Assembly: GCA_903834675.1 (NCBI GenBank)
Contig: CAILKC010000755.1
Span: forward strand, 1-6,064
Origin: an uncultured Victivallales bacterium
GTDB taxonomy: Bacteria > Verrucomicrobiota > Lentisphaeria > Oligosphaerales > JAFGRS01
DNA length: 6,064 nt
Direction of reading: 5' to 3'
The translations under genes were made by a program, and so were the position numbers. Below are positions 1 through 5,947 of this stretch, piece by piece (position 1 is the first letter of the stretch; the number at the start of each line of letters is the position of its first letter). The notes below the pieces were generated by a model. That model ran no database searches. It worked only from the letters and a program-made list of their open reading frames with translations, and was not told where the DNA came from.

Positions 1-1016
1 GGCAACTCGTGGCTCGGGTCCACGACGCTGGAGTCGTGGCGATACATGAAGCTCAGCTCGAAGTCGCTCTCGGCGAAGCGGCCACCGGCCAGGAGCGCCT
101 GACGCATCTCGGCGCAGACGTGCTCCTTAGTCTTGTTGGGGAGCAGCCCCAGGACGCCCTCAAGGACGGCTCGGCTGGGCGCCGCGGCAGGCCAGTTGCC
201 AGCCTGCAGTTTGCCGAAGGTGATCGGCATGGGATTCGGGTAGGGGTCAAACAGCGGTAAGCCGCGGGAGGCTGCCAGCAACTCGTCGTGGTAGGTCTCC
301 AGGATGGCCATGGCGTCGCGCGCCATCAACAGCGCGCTGCGGGTGCGTCCGGCCTGGCCGCTGTGCCCGGCACGGCCATGCAAGACGAGGCGGAACCAGA
401 CCGCGCCACGAATGCTGGTGAAGAGCTGGCGCGCCGTGGGCTCGAGCACGACGCAGCCATCCGCCTGCTCGCCGCCGCGCACCATCGCCAGGGAGCCATT
501 GCCGCCGTTTTCCTCTTCGCAGACCAGATGAGCCAGGACGTCGCCGGGCAGGTCGGCCCGCAGGGTCTGCAAGGTACGGAACACCAGGAAGAGGGCGGTG
601 AGGGGGCCCTTGTCGTCGCAGGCGCCGCGGGCAAAGATGGTATCGCCTTCAAGCCGGGGTTCCCAGGGGCTTGGCTGCCCTTCGGAGGGCGGCACGACAT
701 CGGTATGCACATTGAACAGGATCGTCTTGCCGCCACCGCGGCCTGGGTAGCGCGCCCGCAGGTTGAAGCGGCCCGCGTAGTCGAGGTCGGGAACGGGCGT
801 CGAGTAGTCCGGGTCCTGCTTCAGGCTGTTGTCCATGGGCGCGCGCTCGACCGCGATCCCGGCCTGGCGGAAGCGCTGGTCGAGCCAGATCATGGCCTCA
901 TGCTCCTGGCCCGGCGTAGAGGGAAAGCGGAGCAGTTCGCAGAGGAAGGCCTGGGCTTCGGGGAGCAGCGCCGCGATGGCGGCACGGATGGCGGCGTTGT
1001 CCATAGTCGACTCCAT
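1..1016 (-). CDS. M20 family metallopeptidase/deacylase (ArgE/DapE/ACY1-like), C-terminus cut by window edge
   Basis: I translated this minus-strand frame by hand. It is open from 1016 to base 1, giving about 338 residues. It carries the M20 di-metal signature in order: FNVHTDVVPP (metal ligand His104), RGACDDKG (bridging Asp134), CEEENGG (general-base and metal Glu at about 168/169), VLEPT (Glu192), then GRAGHSG (His218) at the start of the dimerisation domain. M20 enzymes hydrolyse amide bonds of N-acyl amino acids or dipeptides using two Zn ions in the cytosol; no signal peptide is seen. Family members are usually 400-450 residues, so the last 60-110, including the final metal-binding His, lie outside the window. 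The ATG at 1016 overlaps the aminotransferase stop as TGATG and has GGAGG 4 bases upstream. An in-frame ATG at 1004 has GGAG with a better 6-base spacing, so the start is uncertain by four codons. The substrate (acyl amino acid, dipeptide or carbamoyl compound) cannot be told. Confidence 0.93.
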   Translation of the reverse strand, partial: MESTMDNAAIRAAIAALLPEAQAFLCELLRFPSTPGQEHEAMIWLDQRFRQAGIAVERAPMDNSLKQDPDYSTPVPDLDYAGRFNLRARYPGRGGGKTILFNVHTDVVPPSEGQPSPWEPRLEGDTIFARGACDDKGPLTALFLVFRTLQTLRADLPGDVLAHLVCEEENGGNGSLAMVRGGEQADGCVVLEPTARQLFTSIRGAVWFRLVLHGRAGHSGQAGRTRSALLMARDAMAILETYHDELLAASRGLPLFDPYPNPMPITFGKLQAGNWPAAAPSRAVLEGVLGLLPNKTKEHVCAEMRQALLAGGRFAESDFELSFMYRHDSSVVDPSHEL

Positions 1017-2338
1017 CAGGCCTCCAGCCCCATGACCACCCGTTCCATGATGGCGAGGCTTTCGTCTGCCTCCGCGGGCGTAATGACCAGGGGCGGGGCG
1101 ACGCGGATGACGTTGCCGTACATGCCGACGGACCCCACCAGCAGGCCCTGATTGGCGCAGTCAACGATGACGCGCCGGGCAAGGTCTTTGGCGGGCTCTT
1201 TGGTGGCCTTGTCCTGGACGAACTCGAGGCCGATGACGAGGCCCATGCCGCGCACGTCGCCCAGATGACGGCTGCGCCGACCGAGCGCCAGCAGCCGTTC
1301 CTTCATGAGGGCGCCCATTCGATCCGAGTTGGCGACCAGGTTCTCGCGCTCGAAGATGTCGAGTACGGCACAGACCGCAGCGCTGGCCACGGGGTTGCCC
1401 CCCAGGGTGCTGGACATCTCGCCCTTCTGCAGGCAACTGAACACCTGGCTGGTGCCGGCGACGGCGCTGACCGGCACCCCGGAACCGATGGCCTTGCCGA
1501 TGGTAACGAGGTCGGGCGTGAGCGCCTCATGCTCCATCGCCCACATGCGGCCGGTGCGACCGTAGGAGGCCTGGACCTCGTCCAAGGTCACCAGCATGCC
1601 GCGCGCCCGGGCCCACTCCTCCAGGCGTTTCAGCCAGCCCGGGGGCGGAAAGATGAAACCGGCGGCGCCTTGGTAGGGCTCGACGATAACCCCGGCCAGC
1701 GGGCCGCTGCAGTTGCCCTCAACCACCAGATCGAGATGGTCAAAGTACTTTCTGAAAGTCGGCGCGCCGCCGCACCAGCCCTCGGGGTCACGGTAGGGGT
1801 TGGGGAAGGGGGCGCGGATGCTGCCCGGCAAGCTGGGGCCATACTGCTTCTTGGGGCCTGGCATGCCGCCCATGGCCGCGGCGCCGTAGGTCCGGCCGTG
1901 GAAGGCGCCGATGAAGCTGAGGATTTCGCTGCGGCCGGTGCGGCGCCGCATGAGGCGGGCGGCGGCCTCGGTGGCCTCGCTGCCGGTGGTCAGGAAGAAG
2001 CACTTGTCGAGATGCGGCGGCAGGGCTTCGACCAGGCGCTTGGCCGCCTGGATGCGCTGCAGGTTGGCGCACTCGTAGTTGTTCAGGAGCTGGGCCGTGG
2101 CCTCTTGGGCGGCGCGGACCAGGTGCGGGTGGCAATGGCCGACGTTGGTGACCAGCACGCCGCTGGTCCAATCGAGGTAGACGTTGCCGTCGACATCCGT
2201 GACCACGCAGCCGCGCGCCTTCTCCCAGACGATAGGCGCCTGGAAGCCGGTGACATCGGCTTCGTAGGTGTGCCAGGTTTCCAGCAGTTCCTGGCTGCGC
2301 GGGCCGGGGAGGGGACCTTGGACGTGAGTGATGGCCAT
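1016..2338 (-). CDS. Class III PLP-dependent aminotransferase (acetylornithine/GABA/AGXT2-like fold)
   Basis: The protein is 440 residues, a normal length for class III (fold type I) aminotransferases. Visible motifs are GSEATEAAARLMRR (119-132, PLP phosphate loop), GAFHGRTYGA (145-154, with the ring-stacking aromatic/His pair), DEVQASYGRTG (253-263, Asp253 pairing with the pyridine nitrogen), IGKAIGSGVP (Lys282, the Schiff-base lysine), TLGGNP (311-316) and IRVAPPL (Arg412, expected to bind the substrate carboxylate). All catalytic residues are present, so an active enzyme is expected. It would move an amino group between an amine or amino acid and an oxo acid. The same family contains GABA, ornithine, beta-alanine and glyoxylate aminotransferases and also some amino-acid racemases/epimerases, so substrate and even reaction type are open. 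The start ATG is one base after the dehydrogenase stop (TGATATG), with AAGGGA 7 bases upstream. The stop overlaps the M20 start. This strongly suggests coupled translation with both neighbours. Confidence 0.95.
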   Translation of the reverse strand: MAITHVQGPLPGPRSQELLETWHTYEADVTGFQAPIVWEKARGCVVTDVDGNVYLDWTSGVLVTNVGHCHPHLVRAAQEATAQLLNNYECANLQRIQAAKRLVEALPPHLDKCFFLTTGSEATEAAARLMRRRTGRSEILSFIGAFHGRTYGAAAMGGMPGPKKQYGPSLPGSIRAPFPNPYRDPEGWCGGAPTFRKYFDHLDLVVEGNCSGPLAGVIVEPYQGAAGFIFPPPGWLKRLEEWARARGMLVTLDEVQASYGRTGRMWAMEHEALTPDLVTIGKAIGSGVPVSAVAGTSQVFSCLQKGEMSSTLGGNPVASAAVCAVLDIFERENLVANSDRMGALMKERLLALGRRSRHLGDVRGMGLVIGLEFVQDKATKEPAKDLARRVIVDCANQGLLVGSVGMYGNVIRVAPPLVITPAEADESLAIMERVVMGLEA

Positions 2339-2339
2339 A

Positions 2340-3317
2340 TCAGCTTCCCTTATTGACGACGCAGCGGGCCTGCCGGCCCTCATGGAAGGCCAGAATGTCC
2401 TGCAGAATGCTCTCGCGAATCTCCTGACCCGCCTCCTCGCTGGCCCAGCCGATATGCGGGGTCAGGATGCAATTCTCCAGGCCGAACAGCGGCAGGTCGG
2501 TCGGCGGCGGTTCCACCTGGAACACGTCGATGGCGGCGCCGGCGATGCGCTGCTGCTTGAGGGCTGCGGCGAGGTCATCGATGTTGACCATGGGGCCGCG
2601 CGAGGTGTTAATCAGGTAGGCCGTCGGCTTCATCCAGCTCAGGGCTTTGGCGTCGACCAGGTTGCGGGTCTCGTCATTCAGGGGAGTATGGACCGTGACG
2701 AAGTCGGCGTTGCGGAAGAGGGTCTCCTTGTCGACCCACTGGATGCTGTCGTACTCGGCGCGCTTGGCCGCGTCCAGGTACGGGTCGCAGCCGAGGAATT
2801 TGAAGCCGAAGCTGCGGAGCTTGCGCCAGACGCGGCTGCCGATACGGCCGACGCCGACGATGCCGACCGTCTTGCCGTCCAGGCGGTAGAGGGGGAACAG
2901 CCCGGAGAAATCCCACTTGGCCTGGGCGCTGGACTCCTCGAGGGTGCGGCGACTGCGCACCACCTTGCGGGCACAGGCGAAGAGCAGTGCGATGGCGTGC
3001 TCGGCGACGTCTTCCTTGCAGTAGTCCGGTTGGTAGGCAAAGGCGACCCCGTGGCGGGTGCAGGCGGCGACGTCGACATTGTCGTAGCCAATCCCATGCC
3101 GGATCAGGAGTTTGCAGCGCGGCAGACGGCCAAGCAGCGAGTCGGTGAACTTCACCATGTTCACCACGATCACATCCGCGTCTTTGCAGGCCTCGACGAC
3201 CTCATCCTCGGGGCGGAACTTGAGTTGCTGGCAGACGAAGTCGATGCCGCGCTCCCGCAGGACGCCGGCTTCCCAGTCGAGGTTGCTCTCGATGTAGTCG
3301 GTGACGACAACCTTCAT
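2340..3317 (-). CDS. D-isomer-specific 2-hydroxyacid dehydrogenase (CtBP/phosphoglycerate-dehydrogenase-like)
   Basis: The protein is 325 residues, typical for the family, which reversibly reduces a 2-oxo acid to a D-2-hydroxy acid with NAD(P)H in the cytosol. The substrate-domain motif RHGIGYDNVD is at 73-82. The Rossmann loop GVGRIG is at 155-160. Asp178 in GCDPY ends strand 2 and favours NAD over NADP. The catalytic set is complete: Arg240 (INTSRGPMV), Glu269 (DVFQVEPPP) and His288 (LTPHIGW). The overall pattern resembles the C-terminal-binding-protein-like branch, whose bacterial members are mostly uncharacterised. The start at 3317 fits the family N-terminus (MKVVVTDY) and has AAGGGG 8 bases upstream (3326-3331). 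The frame stays open further upstream to 3737, but that stretch crosses heptamer repeats and the Gfo/Idh gene and is not coding. Hydroxypyruvate, glyoxylate or another 2-oxo acid from the adjacent aminotransferase would be a sensible substrate; this is inference. Confidence 0.94.
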   Translation of the reverse strand: MKVVVTDYIESNLDWEAGVLRERGIDFVCQQLKFRPEDEVVEACKDADVIVVNMVKFTDSLLGRLPRCKLLIRHGIGYDNVDVAACTRHGVAFAYQPDYCKEDVAEHAIALLFACARKVVRSRRTLEESSAQAKWDFSGLFPLYRLDGKTVGIVGVGRIGSRVWRKLRSFGFKFLGCDPYLDAAKRAEYDSIQWVDKETLFRNADFVTVHTPLNDETRNLVDAKALSWMKPTAYLINTSRGPMVNIDDLAAALKQQRIAGAAIDVFQVEPPPTDLPLFGLENCILTPHIGWASEEAGQEIRESILQDILAFHEGRQARCVVNKGS

Positions 3318-3335
3318 GTCCTGTACCCCTTGTGT

Positions 3336-3410
3336 GAGAACCGCAGAATGTCGAAGGACGAATGACGAATGACGAATGGCAGAACCACCGGCACGGCAAC
3401 CGCGGTTCTC
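3336..3410. repeat. 9-base perfect inverted repeat bracketing a heptamer array
   Basis: GAGAACCGC at 3336-3344 is matched exactly by GCGGTTCTC at 3402-3410, with 57 bases between. An inner copy AGAACC at 3381-3386 can pair with the same right arm (GGTTCT 3404-3409) as a shorter competing hairpin. The GACGAAT array lies in the loop. In the transcript this could fold just upstream of the dehydrogenase ribosome-binding site. A 9-base match in about 200 bases of GC-rich DNA is uncommon but not impossible by chance. Confidence 0.55.
3357..3377. repeat. Heptamer tandem repeat GACGAAT x3
   Basis: There are three exact, contiguous 7-base units (3357-3363, 3364-3370, 3371-3377), preceded by a degenerate unit GTCGAAG at 3350-3356. 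On the transcribed-sense strand the unit reads ATTCGTC. The units sit in the intergenic spacer, about 33-60 bases before the dehydrogenase start. This is a short simple repeat of the heptanucleotide class; short tandemly repeated heptamers are known between genes of some cyanobacteria, for example. No function is evident. Confidence 0.9.
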
Positions 3411-3447
3411 TTTCCGGTATGTCCGGCCTCCAAGCCGGGGGCTGGGC

Positions 3448-3475
3448 TGAACCCTGAACCCTGAACCCTGAACCC
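3448..3475. repeat. Heptamer tandem repeat TGAACCC x4, potential G-quadruplex on the minus strand
   Basis: There are four exact, contiguous 7-base units (3448-3454, 3455-3461, 3462-3468, 3469-3475). On the minus strand, which is the sense strand of all genes here, it reads GGGTTCA repeated, giving four GGG tracts with 4-base TTCA loops. That fits the standard three-tetrad quadruplex rule. It lies about 49 bases after the Gfo/Idh stop and about 131 bases before the dehydrogenase start. It is a different sequence from the other heptamer array in the same spacer. Confidence 0.92.
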
Positions 3476-3523
3476 TCATACCAGACAGAACAAGGCGGCC
3501 GCGCGCAAGCCGGCGCACCGCAC

Positions 3524-4705
3524 TCACAGTCTGGGTATCTCCGTCTCGCGGCCTTTGTGTTCGGCCGACACGTAGGCGGCATAGGTGGCGGCGGTGGTGT
3601 CGAGAGCCAGTTCCAGGCCGGACTGCGGCGCGGCGCCGTTGGCGGCGCAGGTGATAAAGTCCTGCATCTCGCCTTGGTAGCCCATGGTAAAGTTTTCGTC
3701 CGGGGCCGCTGGCGACCAGCCCTCCTGCGTGCTGCACTTCTCGACCAGGTAGACATCCTTGAACTGCTCGCCGCGCGGGTTGTAGGTGTCCACGATATGC
3801 ACGGGACTGAGATGACAGCGCGTGCGGTGATTGTTGGCGAACACCTCGATGAAGTCGTAGATGCCGCCGAGGACGATCTCGCCGGTCATGATGTCGGCCA
3901 CGGCGCCGTCGTCGAAAACGATGTGCATGACGCCGTAATCCTCGATGTCGTGGTAGTCGGTACGCAGCAGCTTGCGGTCCTGGTATCCCGGCAGGCGGGT
4001 GAGTTGATGGGTGCGGGCGCTGACGGTCCGCGGGCGGATGGGGATACCGCAGCGCGCCAGTCCCTCGACCCGCTTCAGATAGAGGATGCCGCCGAGGGGA
4101 TGGACGCCCTTGCCGATCAGGGAGCCGCCACCGGCATAGCGCCAGATGCCGTAGACGGAACTGGCGGAGCCGTTGTGGCTTTCCTCGCCGGTCAGGCGCA
4201 GCACTTGGGCCCCGGTCTTGGCGATGATCTCGCGCTCTTTCTGGACGCTGGGGGCATAGACGAAGTTCTCGGCGTAGCCGAAGAATACGCCCTGACGCCG
4301 CACCGCATCACGGAGGCGCAGCAAGCGCTCGACCACCGCGGCCAGCATCGGCTCCTTGGACGCCTGGTCGCCACGCCAGCTCTCGTCGGCTCCCGGCGGG
4401 CCAAAGTAGCCAGTCAGCGGTTTCTCGCAGAGGATGCCCTTGCCAGCGGCGGCCGCCGCCAGGATGCCGGCCTCGTGGACATAGGGCGGGGAGCAGACAT
4501 CGAGGAGGTCGATGTGCTCCAGCATCGCCTCAACCGTCTCGAACACGGGCACCCCATGCGCCGCGCCGAACGCCTCACGGCTCTCGCGACGCTTGCTCGT
4601 GACTCCCGCCACCTCGAGGTTGACGCCATAGACCCGGCGCAGACACTCGAGATGGCAGCGTCCGGCGAAGCCCGTACCGACCAGCCCGACTCGTACTGTC
4701 TTCAT
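3524..4705 (-). CDS. Gfo/Idh/MocA family oxidoreductase, atypical active-site motif
   Basis: The protein is 393 residues, normal for this family of NAD(P)-dependent dehydrogenases acting on sugars, inositols and related polyols. The N-terminal Rossmann loop is GTGFAG (10-15), and the family hallmark EKP is at 94-96 with the hydride-transfer-region Lys95. A stretch of roughly 20-25 extra residues follows EKP (about 98-122), longer than in classical members. The C-terminal half carries GGGSLIGKGVHPLGG (192-206), which aligns with the family motif DxGxHxxD. His202 is kept, but both Asp positions appear as Gly (198 and 205). Other landmarks are DYGVMHIVFDDGAVADI (256-272) and a C-terminal helix. 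No signal peptide is seen, so it is probably cytosolic. The start at 4705 is 8 bases after the epimerase-like stop, and GAGG in TGAGGCAGGCT gives a 6-base spacing. Specific activity is unknown; it may be a non-standard or altered-specificity branch. Confidence 0.93.
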   Translation of the reverse strand: MKTVRVGLVGTGFAGRCHLECLRRVYGVNLEVAGVTSKRRESREAFGAAHGVPVFETVEAMLEHIDLLDVCSPPYVHEAGILAAAAAGKGILCEKPLTGYFGPPGADESWRGDQASKEPMLAAVVERLLRLRDAVRRQGVFFGYAENFVYAPSVQKEREIIAKTGAQVLRLTGEESHNGSASSVYGIWRYAGGGSLIGKGVHPLGGILYLKRVEGLARCGIPIRPRTVSARTHQLTRLPGYQDRKLLRTDYHDIEDYGVMHIVFDDGAVADIMTGEIVLGGIYDFIEVFANNHRTRCHLSPVHIVDTYNPRGEQFKDVYLVEKCSTQEGWSPAAPDENFTMGYQGEMQDFITCAANGAAPQSGLELALDTTAATYAAYVSAEHKGRETEIPRL

Positions 4706-4713
4706 AGCCTGCC

Positions 4714-5742
4714 TCAGTACTTGCCGTTCTGGGTCTCGAAGTGGGTCGGCTTACCGAGGTTCTCCCCGCCGGCCATGATCCACTGCGCCGTGTACTCGAC
4801 GATCCGGCTAAGGGGCACCGACGGGTTGCCGAACAGCCCGTTGGCCCGACTGGCGTTGTTCAGGTAGCCACGGCCGTTCTCTTCGCCGCAGAAGCTGGGC
4901 TGCTTGTCCATCAGCCGGCCGAATTGCTGCGCCACCTGGCGGATGGAGAACGTCTCCGGGCCGGTGACATTGAGGATGGCGCCGGGGTGACTGGCCAGGG
5001 CCAGCGCCTGCAAAACCTGGTTGCAGGCATCCCCCTGCCAGATCACGTTCGCATAGCCGGTGGTGATGTCCACGGGCTCGCAGGCCCAGACCTTGCTGCC
5101 CACGTCGTAGAGTACCCCATAGCGGCACTCGACCGCGTAGTTCAGGCGAATGTGTACCACCTCCAGCTTGCCCTGGTCGGCGAAACTGTCCCACATGCGC
5201 TCACGGCCCAGGCAGCTCTGAGCGTATTCGCCGACCGGCTCCACCGGGGTCTGCTCGGTGGCGCCGCCGCTGCTGAGGTGCATCACCGGGTAGACGCACC
5301 CGGTGCTGAAACCGGCCACCCGACAACCCTGAAAGGCGCGCGCCGCATGGTAGGCGACGATGCAGTTGATGGCCCAGGTCAGCGACTCCGCACCGGTGCT
5401 GCCAAACTTGCGTCCGATCATGTAGACAATGTTCTTCGGCTTCGGCAGGCGGGCCACGGCATCCAGGTCCATCAAGTCGCAGCGGATCGTCTCAATGCCC
5501 GCCGCCGCCAGCGCCTCCATCGGTGCCACGTCCACCGCGATCACCTTCGTGCGCACCCCCGCCGCCTCCACCGCGCGCTTGGCCATCCGGGCCATGGTCG
5601 GACCGACCTTGCCGCCGGCCCCAACCACCATCAGGTCTCCCTCTAACTGGCGCATGAAGGCCACCAGGCCGGGGCTCGGGCGGCTGAGCAGTTCGTCGAG
5701 TTCAGCCACGCTCTGCAATCGGGTCGGTAGTGTGTCGCTCAT
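4714..5742 (-). CDS. NAD(P)-binding epimerase/dehydratase-fold protein (extended SDR-like, YxxxK motif altered)
   Basis: The protein is 342 residues. After a short helical lead (1-35) comes the Rossmann fold, with the nucleotide loop GAGGKVG at 41-47 and an acidic end of strand 2 (VDVAP, Asp71). The Ser/Thr catalytic region is FSTGCVYP (145-152). The expected YxxxK motif reads YAQSC at 173-177, so the Tyr is present but the catalytic Lys is a Cys. The C-terminal half has NVTGPETFSIRQVAQQFGRLM (258-278), typical of sugar-nucleotide epimerase/dehydratase relatives. It probably binds NAD(P) and a sugar-like ligand; the missing Lys makes ordinary SDR chemistry doubtful. The start at 5742 is chosen because GGAGG lies 7 bases upstream (5750-5754) and the protein begins just before the conserved fold. 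The frame extends to an ATG at 5805, but those 21 extra residues look non-coding. It is the first gene of the visible run and is followed after 8 bases by the Gfo/Idh gene. Confidence 0.9.
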   Translation of the reverse strand: MSDTLPTRLQSVAELDELLSRPSPGLVAFMRQLEGDLMVVGAGGKVGPTMARMAKRAVEAAGVRTKVIAVDVAPMEALAAAGIETIRCDLMDLDAVARLPKPKNIVYMIGRKFGSTGAESLTWAINCIVAYHAARAFQGCRVAGFSTGCVYPVMHLSSGGATEQTPVEPVGEYAQSCLGRERMWDSFADQGKLEVVHIRLNYAVECRYGVLYDVGSKVWACEPVDITTGYANVIWQGDACNQVLQALALASHPGAILNVTGPETFSIRQVAQQFGRLMDKQPSFCGEENGRGYLNNASRANGLFGNPSVPLSRIVEYTAQWIMAGGENLGKPTHFETQNGKY

Positions 5743-5810
5743 CCTGCTGCCTCCATGACATGCCCATCCGCCGGGCTCCGCGCGGACCGCGTCGGGCGCG
5801 GTCAAGCTGG

Positions 5811-5822
5811 CCGACCGGTCGG
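5811..5822. promoter_or_regulatory. 12-base perfect palindrome, possible operator
   Basis: CCGACCGGTCGG is its own reverse complement and lies about 70 bases upstream of the start of the first gene, inside the expected promoter area. Two-fold symmetric sites of this size are typical for dimeric repressors such as the TetR family. No regulator gene is visible here, so the assignment is inference. Confidence 0.4.
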
Positions 5823-5829
5823 ATCAACG

Positions 5830-5865
5830 CCTAATCTAGCTGTTTAGGTTCCAAGCGCGAGCGCT
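5830..5865 (-). promoter_or_regulatory. Possible promoter patch with two small inverted repeats
   Basis: This is the least GC-rich stretch of the upstream region. On the minus strand it contains TAGATT (bases 5833-5838), which could act as a -10 element, but no good -35 hexamer sits at 16-18 bases from it. CCTAA at 5830-5834 pairs with TTAGG at 5844-5848, and AGCGC-GA-GCGCT at 5854-5865 is a second inverted repeat. Together with the palindrome at 5811 this is the best place for a promoter, but no element is convincing alone. Confidence 0.22.
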
Positions 5866-5885
5866 GCCGTCGCGCCTGGGGTCCG

Positions 5886-5947
5886 CCGCGGTTTGGTGGA
5901 GATGCGGTGGGCTCCACCGCGGTTTGGTGGAGATGCGGTGGGCTCCA
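5886..5947. repeat. 31-base perfect tandem duplication (2 copies)
   Basis: Bases 5886-5916 and 5917-5947 are identical and directly adjacent. Each unit begins CCGCGGTTTGGTGGAG and ends GGTGGGCTCCA. Each copy can form a hairpin with stem GCGGTGG, loop GCT, stem CCACCGC (for example 5904-5910 with 5914-5920), or alternatively GGTGGAG with CTCCACC around a 10-base loop (5895-5901 with 5912-5918). Confidence 0.93.

Larger units (their letters stand above)
3318..3523. other. 206-base spacer between the Gfo/Idh gene and the dehydrogenase gene
   Basis: This is the only sizeable gap inside the gene run. It contains the dehydrogenase ribosome-binding site (3326-3331), a 9-base inverted repeat (3336-3344 with 3402-3410), a GACGAAT x3 array, a TGAACCC x4 array and GC-rich short palindromes such as GCGGCCGC at 3495-3502. 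I see no convincing intrinsic terminator (no stem followed by a T run on the minus strand) and no clear sigma-70 promoter. Whether the operon is continuous across it or restarts here cannot be decided by eye. Confidence 0.7.

Noticed and set aside
3448..3475. Telomere-like or replication-origin repeat
   Set aside because: The G-rich unit looks telomere-like, but it is a short internal array between genes, with no DnaA-box cluster, dnaA/rep gene or AT-rich unwinding region nearby.
3478..3523. Intrinsic terminator after the Gfo/Idh gene
   Set aside because: The GC-rich stretch contains only short overlapping palindromes such as GCGGCCGC and is not followed by a T run on the minus strand.
2340..3737. 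A 465-residue open frame extending the 2-hydroxyacid dehydrogenase upstream
   Set aside because: The extra 140 residues translate the heptamer arrays and the antiphase 3' end of the Gfo/Idh gene. The family N-terminus and a good ribosome-binding site lie at 3317.
3557..4867. Long plus-strand open frames opposite the genes (also 288-1151, 1265-2356, 2328-3365 and 4741-5646)
   Set aside because: They mirror high-GC minus-strand genes that have full catalytic motifs. The plus-strand translations show no recognisable domains and cross gene boundaries, so they are antisense shadows.
5743..5805. Upstream extension of the epimerase-like gene to an ATG at 5805
   Set aside because: The 21 extra residues have no fold character, and the internal ATG at 5742 has GGAGG at 7-base spacing.
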